64,000 nucleotides of DNA, from assembly GCF_000622085.1 (NCBI RefSeq), contig NZ_JHWL01000022.1:1-64000 (forward strand). The letters run 5' to 3'. Positions 43,207-52,273 of the stretch are shown piece after piece. The notes beneath the pieces were generated by a model that saw nothing but the letters and a program-made list of their open reading frames with translations, was not told the origin of the DNA and ran no database searches. Each line of letters opens with the position of its first letter. The first letter of the stretch is position 1. The DNA comes from Butyrivibrio proteoclasticus P6B7 (GTDB lineage: Bacteria > Bacillota > Clostridia > Lachnospirales > Lachnospiraceae). A program made the translations under genes and the position numbers.

Positions 43207-44304
43207 TTACTTAGTAATTTCTACAGTCATATCATCGAGGTTGACTGTGAATGTATATGTTCCATCCTCAAGGATCTGGATGTTGTTGCCGTTTTCTGCA
43301 AGGAGAGCCTTGTCAGAAGTTACATTCTCTTCCTTAAGAACAACTCCTGCGTCCTCATCCTTCTCAAATACTGAGAAGCAGAGCTCTGTGTCAGCTTTAA
43401 GGTCCATTGTGATTGTGTAAGTGTTAGTTCCAGCCTCTCTATCGAGCTCCTGAAGATCTGACCAGTCAGCTACCCAGCTGCCCTTTACGAATACCTTGGT
43501 GTCCTCTGTTGGAGCAAATGGCTCACTCTCAACCTCTGCGCCATCTGTCAAAGGATCTGAATTTCTAACAATTGAAAGTGTGTCCTGGGCTGCGTTATCA
43601 GGGTTTGTTGTAAGAGTGATTGTGTAGTTGCCATCAACCTTAACCTGTACATTAGATGTATCTGCTGTTCCGCCAAGTCCTCCGGCGTTCTCCATCTGAG
43701 ACTCGTCAATATCAGTGAACTTGCCGAATCCCTTCTGTCCATCCCATGACCAATCAGGAATGATTTGGAACTGATCGCCTTCGAAAAGATCTATTGTAAG
43801 GACAAATTCATTGGTGTTGCCTGTTGCCTTAAGCTCAAACTGCTCTTTTTCCTCATCAGATAGAGAAGCCGCCCAGTTGTTAAGTGCAAGGGTTCCCTTT
43901 GTGGAAGTGCCTGCGATATACCACTTACGTGTATCCTCAGTTACGTTTGTGCTTCTGAAATCGCCGTAAAGTGTGGTGTCCTTTGTAAATGTATCTACTG
44001 ATGGATCTTTTTTGCTGCTCTCAAGATATGTAGGTGTCTCGAACCAGCCATTGAATTCTGCGCCATCTACTGTTTCAAATGCCTCGTAAGCTGACTTATC
44101 AAGGGCTACGCCTGAAGTTGTTGTGGCTGTTCCAAGAGTTTCATCCTGGTTCATGAATGTTACTGTAATTGTGTCACCAGCGCTGTTGGTATTGTCTGTA
44201 CCCTCTGCTGATGCCTTGCTTCCGCAACCGGTTAATGCAGAAACTGTAAGAACTGTGCTGATTACAAGTGTCATTACTCTAGTCAAAAATCTTCCCTTTT
44301 TCAT
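43207..44304 (-). CDS. Starch-binding-like lipoprotein
   Basis: 365 residues. Signal peptide with lipobox LTGC near residue 27. The next about 75 residues resemble a Listeria-Bacteroides/InlB-type repeat (VDGAEFNGWFETPTY, TLYGDF). After that two beta-sandwich stretches (WYIAGTSTKGTLALNNW and KVFVKGSWVADWSDLQ) look like SusE/SusF-type starch-binding modules. First gene after the operon promoter. Holding starch at the cell surface is inference. Confidence 0.65.
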   Translation of the reverse strand: MKKGRFLTRVMTLVISTVLTVSALTGCGSKASAEGTDNTNSAGDTITVTFMNQDETLGTATTTSGVALDKSAYEAFETVDGAEFNGWFETPTYLESSKKDPSVDTFTKDTTLYGDFRSTNVTEDTRKWYIAGTSTKGTLALNNWAASLSDEEKEQFELKATGNTNEFVLTIDLFEGDQFQIIPDWSWDGQKGFGKFTDIDESQMENAGGLGGTADTSNVQVKVDGNYTITLTTNPDNAAQDTLSIVRNSDPLTDGAEVESEPFAPTEDTKVFVKGSWVADWSDLQELDREAGTNTYTITMDLKADTELCFSVFEKDEDAGVVLKEENVTSDKALLAENGNNIQILEDGTYTFTVNLDDMTVEITK

Positions 44305-44328
44305 AAAATTCCCTCCGTTTTGGATTTT

Positions 44329-44427
44329 GTTAACCTTGTTAACTTAACTGATAAATTATTCATAACACTTTGGGAGCCTCTTGTCAACATCCGATAATTC
44401 TGATACCATTAGGTTAACATGTTAACC
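44329..44427. promoter_or_regulatory. Divergent maltodextrin control region with two operator-like palindromes
   Basis: GTTAAC-CTT-GTTAAC (44329-44343) and GGTTAACATGTTAACC (44412-44427, perfect palindrome) flank a minus-strand promoter TTGACA (44382-44387), 17 nt, TATGAA (44359-44364). One site lies in the early transcribed region of the maltodextrin operon, the other just before the regulator gene. Binding by the LacI-type regulator encoded here is a strong inference. Confidence 0.7.
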
Positions 44428-44445
44428 CAAGCGAGGATAGACACC

Positions 44446-45333
44446 ATGGCACAGGAAAAGAAGGCAACAGTAAGAGATATCGCCAAAAAGGCTGAAGTTT
44501 CAGTGGCTACAGTTTCATATGTATTAAACGATAAGGAAGGCACCAAGATAAGCGAAGCTACCAGGAAAAAAGTTCTTCAGGTGGCCAATCTTCTTAATTA
44601 CAGCATTCCAGAGAAATATAAGAATACAGGAAGCCAGAAGAATTCCTATTCTCTTGGCATTATCTATAGCCTGGATTCCCTTACTCCCTCCAGGAATATC
44701 GAGATCATGAATCTTGTTAACCTGCTGGCAGAAAGGTTCGGAAGAATGAAGTTTAACTGCCTCCTTCTTCCTATTGAGCCCGATCTTGAGGAATACGAGC
44801 CAATTCAAGGGTTAGACGGCATCATCGCCATAGATCTTAAGGAGCATGATTTCAAGAAGATCTCTGGAAGCTACTACGTTCCTGTGCTCTGCCTTGATAT
44901 GATGATCAACGACTTTCTCTTTTACCAGATCCACTCTGATATTGAGAAGCTTGTAAATAAGGCCGGCGACACTTTAGGCAAGGATTTCTATCTGGTAACT
45001 GACAAATACCACAATGAAGGCTATCAGACCTACATTTCATCAGCGGTTCCAAAAGGAAGGGCCCTGATCTTTTCAGAGCTTAATAAAAAAGAGCTATCAT
45101 CCTTAAAGAACAAAAAGCTCCTGGCTCTGGGTACATTTTTAGGTACAGCTCTTTTGCAATATGCGCCAGCTGACAATATTCTCGTTATATCGGGGGATGA
45201 CAATGATCAGCCCTATGGTGTGGGCCTTAGATCTATACACAATGATCTGGAGAAAAAGGCCAATCTGGCCATGAGCATTATGATGAATGCTCTCGAAAGA
45301 AAATTTGATATCAAGCATGAATACAAGATTTAA
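44446..45333 (+). CDS. LacI-family regulator of the maltodextrin operon
   Basis: 295 residues. Helix-turn-helix at about residues 5-55 (TVRDIAKKAEVSVATVSYVLND, LLNYSIP hinge helix), then a periplasmic-binding-type effector domain that is somewhat short and diverged. Divergent from the maltodextrin operon with paired palindromes between. Start at the ATG at 44446, preceded by GAGGATAG; the ATG at 44419 lies inside the palindrome. Confidence 0.88.
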   Translation: MAQEKKATVRDIAKKAEVSVATVSYVLNDKEGTKISEATRKKVLQVANLLNYSIPEKYKNTGSQKNSYSLGIIYSLDSLTPSRNIEIMNLVNLLAERFGRMKFNCLLLPIEPDLEEYEPIQGLDGIIAIDLKEHDFKKISGSYYVPVLCLDMMINDFLFYQIHSDIEKLVNKAGDTLGKDFYLVTDKYHNEGYQTYISSAVPKGRALIFSELNKKELSSLKNKKLLALGTFLGTALLQYAPADNILVISGDDNDQPYGVGLRSIHNDLEKKANLAMSIMMNALERKFDIKHEYKI

Positions 45334-45354
45334 TGAAATTAAGGGCAACAAAAA

Positions 45355-45387
45355 AGCCAGGGTGCATATTAAATATACACCCCGGCT
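45355..45387. terminator. Bidirectional terminator between the LacI-type regulator and HU genes
   Basis: AGCCAGGGTGCATATT and ATATACACCCCGGCT pair with two mismatches; A-rich on the left and TAATTATTTG on the right. Confidence 0.65.
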
Positions 45388-45402
45388 AATTATTTGTTTT
45401 AA

Positions 45403-45681
45403 TTATTTCTTATTAACAGCGTCCTTAAGAGCCTTACCAGCCTTAAACTTAGGAACTGTAGCTGCAGGAATCTTGATAGCTGCGCCAGTCTGAGGGTTCT
45501 TACCTGTTCTAGCTGCTCTCTTAGCAGTCTCGAATGTTCCGAATCCAACAAGCTGAACTTTGCCCTTCTTCTTGAGCTCCTTAGTAACTGTCTCTGTGAA
45601 AGCCTTAACAGCCTTCTCTGATGCAGCCTTTGTAAGGCCAGTCTGCTTTGCGATAGCTTCTACTAATTCTGTTTTGTTCAT
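45403..45681 (-). CDS. hup: DNA-binding protein HU
   Basis: 92-residue nucleoid protein. Seen: MNKTELVEAIAKQTGLTKAAS at the N-terminus, GFGTFETAKRAARTGKNPQTG in the beta arm, and a Lys-rich end. It bends DNA and compacts the nucleoid. Start at the ATG at 45681 with GAGGAGG upstream; the longer frame is leader sequence. Confidence 0.97.
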   Translation of the reverse strand: MNKTELVEAIAKQTGLTKAASEKAVKAFTETVTKELKKKGKVQLVGFGTFETAKRAARTGKNPQTGAAIKIPAATVPKFKAGKALKDAVNKK

Positions 45682-45749
45682 TCTCTGAACCTCCTCATAA
45701 GTTTTTTGAAAACACTTTATTGTTTTAACGAACAATAAACTACTATTAA

Positions 45750-45778
45750 AGCGTATACCACTTAAAACCTTGTGTCAA
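45750..45778 (-). promoter_or_regulatory. HU promoter
   Basis: On the minus strand TTGACA (45773-45778), 17 nt, TACGCT (45750-45755), with a further TATAC overlap. The leader is about 65 nt. Confidence 0.55.
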
Positions 45779-45862
45779 CCACTTTCTCGTCAAAAAATGA
45801 ACATTTCTTCCCATATTTGTGGGATTATTTAAAAAAACATGCTGTTAACCCAGTAAATGAAC

Positions 45863-46207
45863 CTAAATCGCGATCCTCCAGGAGCATTTATCAGTGTTGA
45901 AGTACAGTCGGACCGTCCTATACAGGTCAAGAATAAGCACTCTGCACTCGTACACCTTATCCTTGCTGCAAACCGTGACTCCATCTGGGGTTGTGTAGCA
46001 TTCCTTGCGAAAGATCTGTCTATACCCTTTGATGGTGTAAGCCTCATAAATGCCGTCTTCGTTCATCAGCCGAAACCGCATAGGAATAACGCTTCCGTCT
46101 GCCTTGTGCTCGCATATAACATCTACATTATCAATAATCCTACTCATATCAACAAACCATTCTACATCGATATTCCTCAAATCAGATGTCCCTATGGCGA
46201 TAAACAT
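45863..46207 (-). CDS. Hypothetical protein, about 114 residues
   Basis: Soluble, no signal peptide, no family I can name; it contains MRFRLMNEDGIYEAYTIKGYRQI and ends in a Trp/Arg-rich stretch. The ribosome site is weak for both the ATG at 46207 and one at 46147. Codon use looks normal for the window, so I consider it a likely gene. Separated from HU by a long AT-rich gap. Confidence 0.55.
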   Translation of the reverse strand: MFIAIGTSDLRNIDVEWFVDMSRIIDNVDVICEHKADGSVIPMRFRLMNEDGIYEAYTIKGYRQIFRKECYTTPDGVTVCSKDKVYECRVLILDLYRTVRLYFNTDKCSWRIAI

Positions 46208-46242
46208 CTGTTCGATGTAATATCATTATATGAACGTTTGTT

Positions 46243-46578
46243 CTATTTTGCAAGCTCTTTTTTCTCGTTCTTGATTTCCCAGTGAATAAGGAAGGTCAGC
46301 ATGGCTCTTAGGATTATGATGGCGCCAAGAATGCCTAGTTCTGCCCATTCTCGCACCACAACAGTCCTTAGAACCTCTCCTCCAAGCTTAAACTCCAGCG
46401 CCAGCGCAATTCCCTGCGCCAGCTGCAGTCTGATGGAATCATCCTTCTTAAGCCAAAAGATAAAGCTCTTGACCGCAGTAAATACCAAAATACAGATACC
46501 AAATAGCTCTAGTAGTAGCGTTGAAAATTCAACGAGATACCGAAGCATCCCTTCTGCCCCTTGATACATCGACTCCAT
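46243..46578 (-). CDS. DUF1622 family membrane protein
   Basis: 111 residues with three membrane segments. LRYLVEFSTLLLELFGICILVFTAVKSF at the N-terminus and LQLAQGIALALEFKLGGEVLRTVVVREWAELGILGAIIILRAMLTFLI are typical of DUF1622, of unknown function. AAGGAGG ribosome site. Confidence 0.85.
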   Translation of the reverse strand: MESMYQGAEGMLRYLVEFSTLLLELFGICILVFTAVKSFIFWLKKDDSIRLQLAQGIALALEFKLGGEVLRTVVVREWAELGILGAIIILRAMLTFLIHWEIKNEKKELAK

Positions 46579-46630
46579 ATTCCCGGCCTCCTTTGCTAAA
46601 ACAAAGTTATCCCTACATATTTATTGTACA

Positions 46631-48538
46631 TCAAAAACTGATTGTCTTGGCTGGTTCTTTATCCAAAAGAGCTACTCTCTTAGCAGGCTTGTAAAGTGGA
46701 AGTTCGCAGCCCTTTCTCACAAAAATAAGGACTTCATTTAATCCGCACTTCACGTAGTGATCGCCCTTTCCAAGGACTTCTTCATCATAGTCCTCAAAAG
46801 ACCTGAATCTAAAGAGCTTCATCTCCTCTGGAAGATAGACATATCTACCTGTTGTATTCTGCTTGTAAACAGGTGCCACCATTATGCTGTCGCCCACAAA
46901 GAGCTGATCCTCTGCTTCAAAAGCTCTTTTATCCTCTGGATACTCAAAGGAAAGAGGTGTAAACAAGAGCTTATTGCCATTAATGGCCTCAAGATACTGC
47001 TCGTACAGGTAAGGAATCAGTGAATATCTAAGCTCCACCAGATTCTTAAAGGCCTCTTTATTCTTAAATCTGTAGAATTCCTGCCTTCTGGTGCCCATAG
47101 CTGAGTGATTTCTGAACAATGGTGTGAATATTGCAAAGGCCACCCATCTAAGCATCAGATCTTCTGTAACGTCAGCGCCAAATCCGCCAACATCTGCGCC
47201 AGAATAAAGGAATCCGCACATGTTAAGTCCCGGCATCTGCTGAATATTAAGAAGAAGATGACTCCACCAAGATTTGTTATCTCCGCACCAAACACCGCCG
47301 TATCTGTGCATTCCTATATAAGAAGATCTTGAGAACATGAGGATTTCCTTATCTGGAGCGATTTCCTTAAAGGCCTCACCCGCAGCCCTTGTCATGTTGT
47401 AGCCGTAGAGGTTGTGGACCTTGTCGTGCCTGATCTTCTGGCCCTTGTAATTGTGATAGAATCTTCTGTAATCCTCATCGTTATTACTGATGGACTCTAC
47501 ACAGCCTCTGAAGTCAAAAAAGCTGTTAATATCAAGATTCTGATTCTCGTAGCACTTGATTTTCTGGAAAACTTCCTGTAAATGATCCTCTGTGTAGAAA
47601 ATAGCAGGCTCATTCATATCATTCCAGAAGCCGTCAATTCCCATATCCACAAGCCTCTTATACTTAAGGCCAAACCATTTTCTTGCATTTTCATCAAGGA
47701 AATCCGGGAAATGTACCTTGCCAGGCCAAACAGCCGCAACCAGGCGCTCTCCATCTTCTTTCTTAACGAAGTAGTCGTTCTTAACGCCTTCTTCGTATAC
47801 ATCATAGCCGTCTTCAATCTTAACTCCGGCATCTATAATTGGAACAAGATGAACATCCTTAGCCTTCATCTCACTGACAAATTCTGGGAATTTAGGAAAA
47901 CGGTCGTTATCTATCGTGAAGTCCTTATATCTTTCCATATAATCAATGTCAAGATAGATACTGTCTATTGGAATATCACACTTCTCATACTCAGAAAGAA
48001 CTTCTCTAACTTCGTCCTCGTTCATGTAGCTCCATCTGCTCTGTCCAAAACCAAAGGCCCACTTTGGAGCAACATAGCTTCTGCCAATCAGCTCTCTGAA
48101 TTCTTTGATAATCTCTTTTACGCCATTTCCTTCAATTACATATATGTTCGCATCAAAATCATCAAACGTAATCTTGAAAGTGTCATGATCACTATATCCA
48201 ATATCAAATGTGACTTTTCCAGGAGTATCAACATACATACCAAGGCTCTTGTTGGCACTGTATATAACATAGAAATTCTGAGCAGCATAAAGAGATCTCT
48301 TATCCTCAGTATGATTTGGATCATCTGAACAATTGCTCACATAGATCCATCCTCTTTTATTAATTCCTCTGATTGTTTCTCCAAGTCCATATACAACTTC
48401 ATCCTCATCAAGAGAACAAAAAATAGATTTACCATTCTGGTCAACATTCCAAAAAGGGATGTTTCCCTGCTCTATCTCAATTTCTTTTACCACTGAATCT
48501 GTTGGAATTGGATTCCCTATTTTATACCTTTTGATCAT
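46631..48538 (-). CDS. GH31 alpha-glucosidase
   Basis: 635 residues. Seen: KWAFGFGQSRWSY, the substrate-site DIDYM, nucleophile Asp in GFWNDMNEPAIF and the GADVGGFG region with the acid/base Asp further on. Likely splits alpha-glucosides or isomaltosides in the cytoplasm (no signal peptide). Start at the ATG at 48538, with AGAGG upstream. It begins 15 nt after the COG0523 GTPase gene, so the two are probably one transcript though no functional link is known. Confidence 0.92.
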   Translation of the reverse strand: MIKRYKIGNPIPTDSVVKEIEIEQGNIPFWNVDQNGKSIFCSLDEDEVVYGLGETIRGINKRGWIYVSNCSDDPNHTEDKRSLYAAQNFYVIYSANKSLGMYVDTPGKVTFDIGYSDHDTFKITFDDFDANIYVIEGNGVKEIIKEFRELIGRSYVAPKWAFGFGQSRWSYMNEDEVREVLSEYEKCDIPIDSIYLDIDYMERYKDFTIDNDRFPKFPEFVSEMKAKDVHLVPIIDAGVKIEDGYDVYEEGVKNDYFVKKEDGERLVAAVWPGKVHFPDFLDENARKWFGLKYKRLVDMGIDGFWNDMNEPAIFYTEDHLQEVFQKIKCYENQNLDINSFFDFRGCVESISNNDEDYRRFYHNYKGQKIRHDKVHNLYGYNMTRAAGEAFKEIAPDKEILMFSRSSYIGMHRYGGVWCGDNKSWWSHLLLNIQQMPGLNMCGFLYSGADVGGFGADVTEDLMLRWVAFAIFTPLFRNHSAMGTRRQEFYRFKNKEAFKNLVELRYSLIPYLYEQYLEAINGNKLLFTPLSFEYPEDKRAFEAEDQLFVGDSIMVAPVYKQNTTGRYVYLPEEMKLFRFRSFEDYDEEVLGKGDHYVKCGLNEVLIFVRKGCELPLYKPAKRVALLDKEPAKTISF

Positions 48539-48552
48539 ATCCTCTTTCTCCC

Positions 48553-49500
48553 TTATAAACTTACAACTGAGCAATAATCAGCGAATAGGCTGTTTATATA
48601 ATCTTTATTTAATTTTTCTCCAATCACTATCAATATACTCTTTTCACTCTTTAACGGCGTGATATTGGTGATTTCTTTGGTGGCGTTAATTTCAATCTGG
48701 CCCTGGTCAGTATTTATAGCTCCCTTTACTCGCCTCACTCTTCCAACTTCAGGCTTTGCAAATAGCTCTTTTACGATTTCCTGTAATCTGGCTGTGCCAA
48801 TCTCCACATCAAAATAGAAAAGAGAATCATAGGCGTCCTCTTCTACAGGGAGCTTAACGAAGGAAGCCTTTCTGTAGCCGGCGTCCAGAATCTTCTTAAA
48901 GTCGTCTTCATTAAATTCATTGATTTTATTGGAAAAGAAATCCTGATGAGCATCAAATCTTGATTTACAGTCATATTTTTCCATGACCGAATTGATATGC
49001 TCACAGATCTTGTCAGAATCTGCATTTTCGCTTTTGCTAAGAATAATCTTGCCAGCGTAAGCTACTTCAGACATAAAAACGTACTCAGAGGTTCCTGAGA
49101 CCTCCAGACAAGAGGTCGCATCCACAACAGCAATGACACTGCCCACCTCATACCACCTGTCCAGTGGCTCATCGTGGAGAATGTCAAAGAATTCATCCAT
49201 ATCAAAAATTCCCGAAGGTTCGATTATCACTCTGTCATAGCCACTCATACCTATCGATATGAGCTTGGTCCTAAGGCGCCTTTGATGAGCATCTTTGCCA
49301 TCTCCGCCTACAACCATCTCCAGATTACAGTTATCATCAAGCAGATTCTGTAAAAGAACCATATCAACATTGACAGCACCGTAATCGTTCTCAACTATGC
49401 AGATCTTTTCTCCACAATCCTTCAGGAATTTAGCATACTCTTTTATAAATGTTGTCTTACCAGCCCCCAAAAAGCCAGTCACAAGGTCAACTTTTATCAT
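48553..49500 (-). CDS. COG0523 (CobW/P47K) GTPase lacking the CxCC metal motif
   Basis: 315 residues. Walker A GFLGAGKTTFI (about residues 9-19) and an EPSGIFD switch region identify the family of metallochaperone GTPases. The stretch that normally holds the GCxCC metal site reads MVVGGDGKDAHQRR and has no cysteines. The C-terminal domain carries VGRVRRVKG, as in CobW_C. So it may use another metal ligand or act outside metal transfer. Neighbours: a membrane-anchored hypothetical protein and GH31. Confidence 0.85.
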   Translation of the reverse strand: MIKVDLVTGFLGAGKTTFIKEYAKFLKDCGEKICIVENDYGAVNVDMVLLQNLLDDNCNLEMVVGGDGKDAHQRRLRTKLISIGMSGYDRVIIEPSGIFDMDEFFDILHDEPLDRWYEVGSVIAVVDATSCLEVSGTSEYVFMSEVAYAGKIILSKSENADSDKICEHINSVMEKYDCKSRFDAHQDFFSNKINEFNEDDFKKILDAGYRKASFVKLPVEEDAYDSLFYFDVEIGTARLQEIVKELFAKPEVGRVRRVKGAINTDQGQIEINATKEITNITPLKSEKSILIVIGEKLNKDYINSLFADYCSVVSL

Positions 49501-49512
49501 TCTATATATCCT

Positions 49513-50142
49513 TTAATTTACAAATAAACTAAAGTCGAACTCCTCACCAGTTCTTTCTTCATAGATTTCATAGAAGGTCTTGCCCTGATCCTCAGGGTTA
49601 AAATCCACGTCCTTACATTTTGCGCGCCAAGCGTTGTCTTCTGGAAGATACTCATAGGCCACATTGTGCTGAAGCCATTCATAGGCCATATCATCGGCTG
49701 ATCTGTAGCTAACCATATCAGCTCCATGAACAGGGTGAATGTCTATCAGAGCCTGACAGATCACTTCCATATCAGAAGCACTTGTTATTTTATAAGAATC
49801 GATAATCTTCCAGTGATCTGGGGTATAAATAGCAGAAAATGTCTCGTCGTAATAAACAAAGGTATAGTTCTTTTCACCGCCATCTGCAGAAATCACTTCG
49901 ATAACAAGCTCATCCTCGTCCTCACCAGTAATAACTGTCACGTCTTCGGAAGACTTGAATAACGCTGATTCCAGAATGGCCTCCGCCTCTTTGGAAAATT
50001 CTTCGTCAAGAAAAGAGCTAGTACTATCCAAAGCTGCGTCCTTGCTCTTTCCATCAAAAATAGGGTCATTGTAGTACCACAATAACCCTCCCAAAATCAC
50101 TGTTAAAACTACTAAACTATAATAAATCGGATGTTTTTTCAT
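49513..50142 (-). CDS. Hypothetical protein with N-terminal membrane anchor
   Basis: 209 residues: one membrane segment at about residues 7-24, then an acidic extracytoplasmic domain without a recognised motif. It lies 4 nt after the aminotransferase gene and 12 nt before the GTPase gene, all on one strand, so it belongs to that transcript. Confidence 0.65.
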   Translation of the reverse strand: MKKHPIYYSLVVLTVILGGLLWYYNDPIFDGKSKDAALDSTSSFLDEEFSKEAEAILESALFKSSEDVTVITGEDEDELVIEVISADGGEKNYTFVYYDETFSAIYTPDHWKIIDSYKITSASDMEVICQALIDIHPVHGADMVSYRSADDMAYEWLQHNVAYEYLPEDNAWRAKCKDVDFNPEDQGKTFYEIYEERTGEEFDFSLFVN

Positions 50143-50145
50143 ACT

Positions 50146-51429
50146 TTACTTAGAATATTGAAGCCTTTCAATATACGCAATCCTTGCACAAACGGTAAAT
50201 ATATCTGCGGCCTGCTCCAACTCTGAGATTGGAGGTAATGATGGTGCAAATCTTATTACTGAGTCATTAGGGTCCATATGATAAGGGAATGGTGCTCCAG
50301 CTGGAGTAAGGATAACTCCTGCCTCTCTAGCAAGCTCTACGATACGTGAAGCTGTACCCTTAGGTGCATCATAAGTTATGAAGTAGCCACCCTTAGGTGA
50401 GATCCATGATCCGCAGCCTGCTGGCGCCAAATCTCTCTCCATAGTGCTTATAACAAGCTCAAATTTAGGTCTTAAGATCTTAGCATGCTTCTTCATGTGC
50501 TCTTCTACAGACTCAACGTCCATAAAGTAGCGGGCATGTCTGAGCATATTGATCTTATCAAAACCAATTGTCTGAACAGTCAGAGTCTTCTTGAGCTCCT
50601 GACGGTTTAAGTTATTGCAGGCAATAGCTGCAATTCCTCCACCTGCAAAGGTAATCTTTGAAGTAGAAGCAAACATAAATGCAAGGCTAGGGTTATCTGC
50701 CTCTTCACACTCGTGAAGAATATTGAGAATCTTGCACTTCTCCTTGTACAGATGGTGAACAGCGTAGGCATTATCCCAGAATACTCTGAAATCCTTAGCA
50801 GCAGGCTTAAGATTAGCCATTCTGCGAACAACCTCATCAGAATAAACAATTCCCTGAGGATTAGAATACTTAGGAACACACCAGATACCCTTGATGGAAT
50901 CGTCCTTAGAAACAAGATCCTCGATCATGTCCATATCCGGACCATCTTCCAACATAGGAATATTTATCATTTCGAAGCCGAAATGCTGAGTAATAGCGAA
51001 ATGTCTGTCATAACCCGGAACAGGGCAAAGCCACTTAACCTTGTCCAGCTTGCACCATGGAGTGCAGCCGCCAAAGCCAAACATGTAGCCACGGGCAACA
51101 GTATCAAACATGATATTAAGAGATGAGTTACCACATACGATAACCTGCTCTGGCTGACAATCCATAATCTCAGCCATCAGGTGCTGTGCTTCTACGATTC
51201 CCTCAAGGCAACCATAGTTTCTGGTCTCTACACCATTCATGCACTTCATAAGTGATTTGCCATCAAGGATATCGAAGATAGGCATTGAAAGGTTCAACTG
51301 CTCAATTGAGGGCTTGCCTCTACTCATGTCAAACTTAAGTCCCTTGGCCTGCCACTGTTTGTACTCCTGAGAAAGCTTGGTCTTTTCAGCAATAAGCTCT
51401 TCAGCAGTCATTTCGCTGTATTTTTTCAT
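50146..51429 (-). CDS. PLP-dependent aminotransferase (aspartate aminotransferase subgroup Ic-like)
   Basis: 427 residues. Seen: DMSRGKPSIEQL near the N-terminus, CPVPGYDRHFAI, VPKYSNPQG, FWDNAYAVHHLY and the PLP-lysine site STSKITFAGGG. The DMSRGKP start and overall order fit the group typified by corynebacterial aspartate aminotransferase (PF12897). Amino donor is probably aspartate, by homology only. AGGGG ribosome site. Confidence 0.88.
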   Translation of the reverse strand: MKKYSEMTAEELIAEKTKLSQEYKQWQAKGLKFDMSRGKPSIEQLNLSMPIFDILDGKSLMKCMNGVETRNYGCLEGIVEAQHLMAEIMDCQPEQVIVCGNSSLNIMFDTVARGYMFGFGGCTPWCKLDKVKWLCPVPGYDRHFAITQHFGFEMINIPMLEDGPDMDMIEDLVSKDDSIKGIWCVPKYSNPQGIVYSDEVVRRMANLKPAAKDFRVFWDNAYAVHHLYKEKCKILNILHECEEADNPSLAFMFASTSKITFAGGGIAAIACNNLNRQELKKTLTVQTIGFDKINMLRHARYFMDVESVEEHMKKHAKILRPKFELVISTMERDLAPAGCGSWISPKGGYFITYDAPKGTASRIVELAREAGVILTPAGAPFPYHMDPNDSVIRFAPSLPPISELEQAADIFTVCARIAYIERLQYSK

Positions 51430-51522
51430 AATAAATTCCCCTGCACTTACTACTTATTTTTATTTAGTTTCTTCTAAATACATTACCACATCTTTCTCAA
51501 AAGAAAAGGCTTTTTTGCATAA

Positions 51523-52164
51523 TTATTGAAATGTTGAATAACCAAAGCCATTACAGATGGCATCTATCTTAACTGCCTCTCTGCAAAGTGGGCATGAATC
51601 CTGAGCATAGCTAGCATAATCCGGAAGATCTCTCATTGTAAAAAGAGCTCTGATCGGAATATTTTCAATCTGTGTAGCCACTGAGAAAATCGCAGAAATT
51701 CCCACGATCTCGCCCTGGTAAAATCTTACTGATTCAAGAGCACTTCTTAAAGTTCCGCCTGTAGTAGCAGAATCAATAAGGATAAGGACTTTTTTACCCC
51801 TTATCATATGCTGATTGCTCTCTCTAAAAAGGATCTGGCCATCACCTGTGTACTCAGGTCCTGTAATATACATTGTCTTATGGGAATTCATGGAAAGAAT
51901 TCCTGCTTCAGTGAGCTTGTCAGCCATATAAGAGCCCACAACCTCTGTGCCATTCAGACACAAAATAGTATCAATAACGTCTGAAGACATATACATCTCA
52001 GCCAATGACTCGCCGGCTGCTCTTGCTTCCTTCATTCTTGCCTTGGCATCGCACATATCAATATAGTAGTTGACATGTGAATGTGGAGTAATAAAATGTC
52101 CTTTGGTATATCTCATTATTACGTTGCTGTTTCTAGAGTATTGGAGCTTTTGGTAATCCTGCAT
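51523..52164 (-). CDS. Orotate phosphoribosyltransferase-like protein
   Basis: 213 residues of the type I PRTase fold. The PRPP-binding loop reads VLILIDSATTGGT near residue 128. The C-terminal part has CPLC and could hold a metal with nearby Cys. No pyrimidine genes are adjacent, and true PyrE would show more OPRT motifs, so the exact substrate is open. AGGAGG ribosome site. Confidence 0.75.
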   Translation of the reverse strand: MQDYQKLQYSRNSNVIMRYTKGHFITPHSHVNYYIDMCDAKARMKEARAAGESLAEMYMSSDVIDTILCLNGTEVVGSYMADKLTEAGILSMNSHKTMYITGPEYTGDGQILFRESNQHMIRGKKVLILIDSATTGGTLRSALESVRFYQGEIVGISAIFSVATQIENIPIRALFTMRDLPDYASYAQDSCPLCREAVKIDAICNGFGYSTFQ

Positions 52165-52273
52165 TTTTTACCCTCCTAAAGCATTTACGCTAGACAATAG
52201 ATACATATTAATAATACCATTAATTGTGTATTAAGATACAATATTAAGTTTATTCTTGTTTTTGGAGGTACTT

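Noticed and set aside
47582..48328. 248-codon plus-strand frame antisense to the GH31 gene
   Set aside because: Long, but composition is Ile/Asn-rich in the way of a shadow frame, no ribosome site, and the GH31 frame is fully supported.
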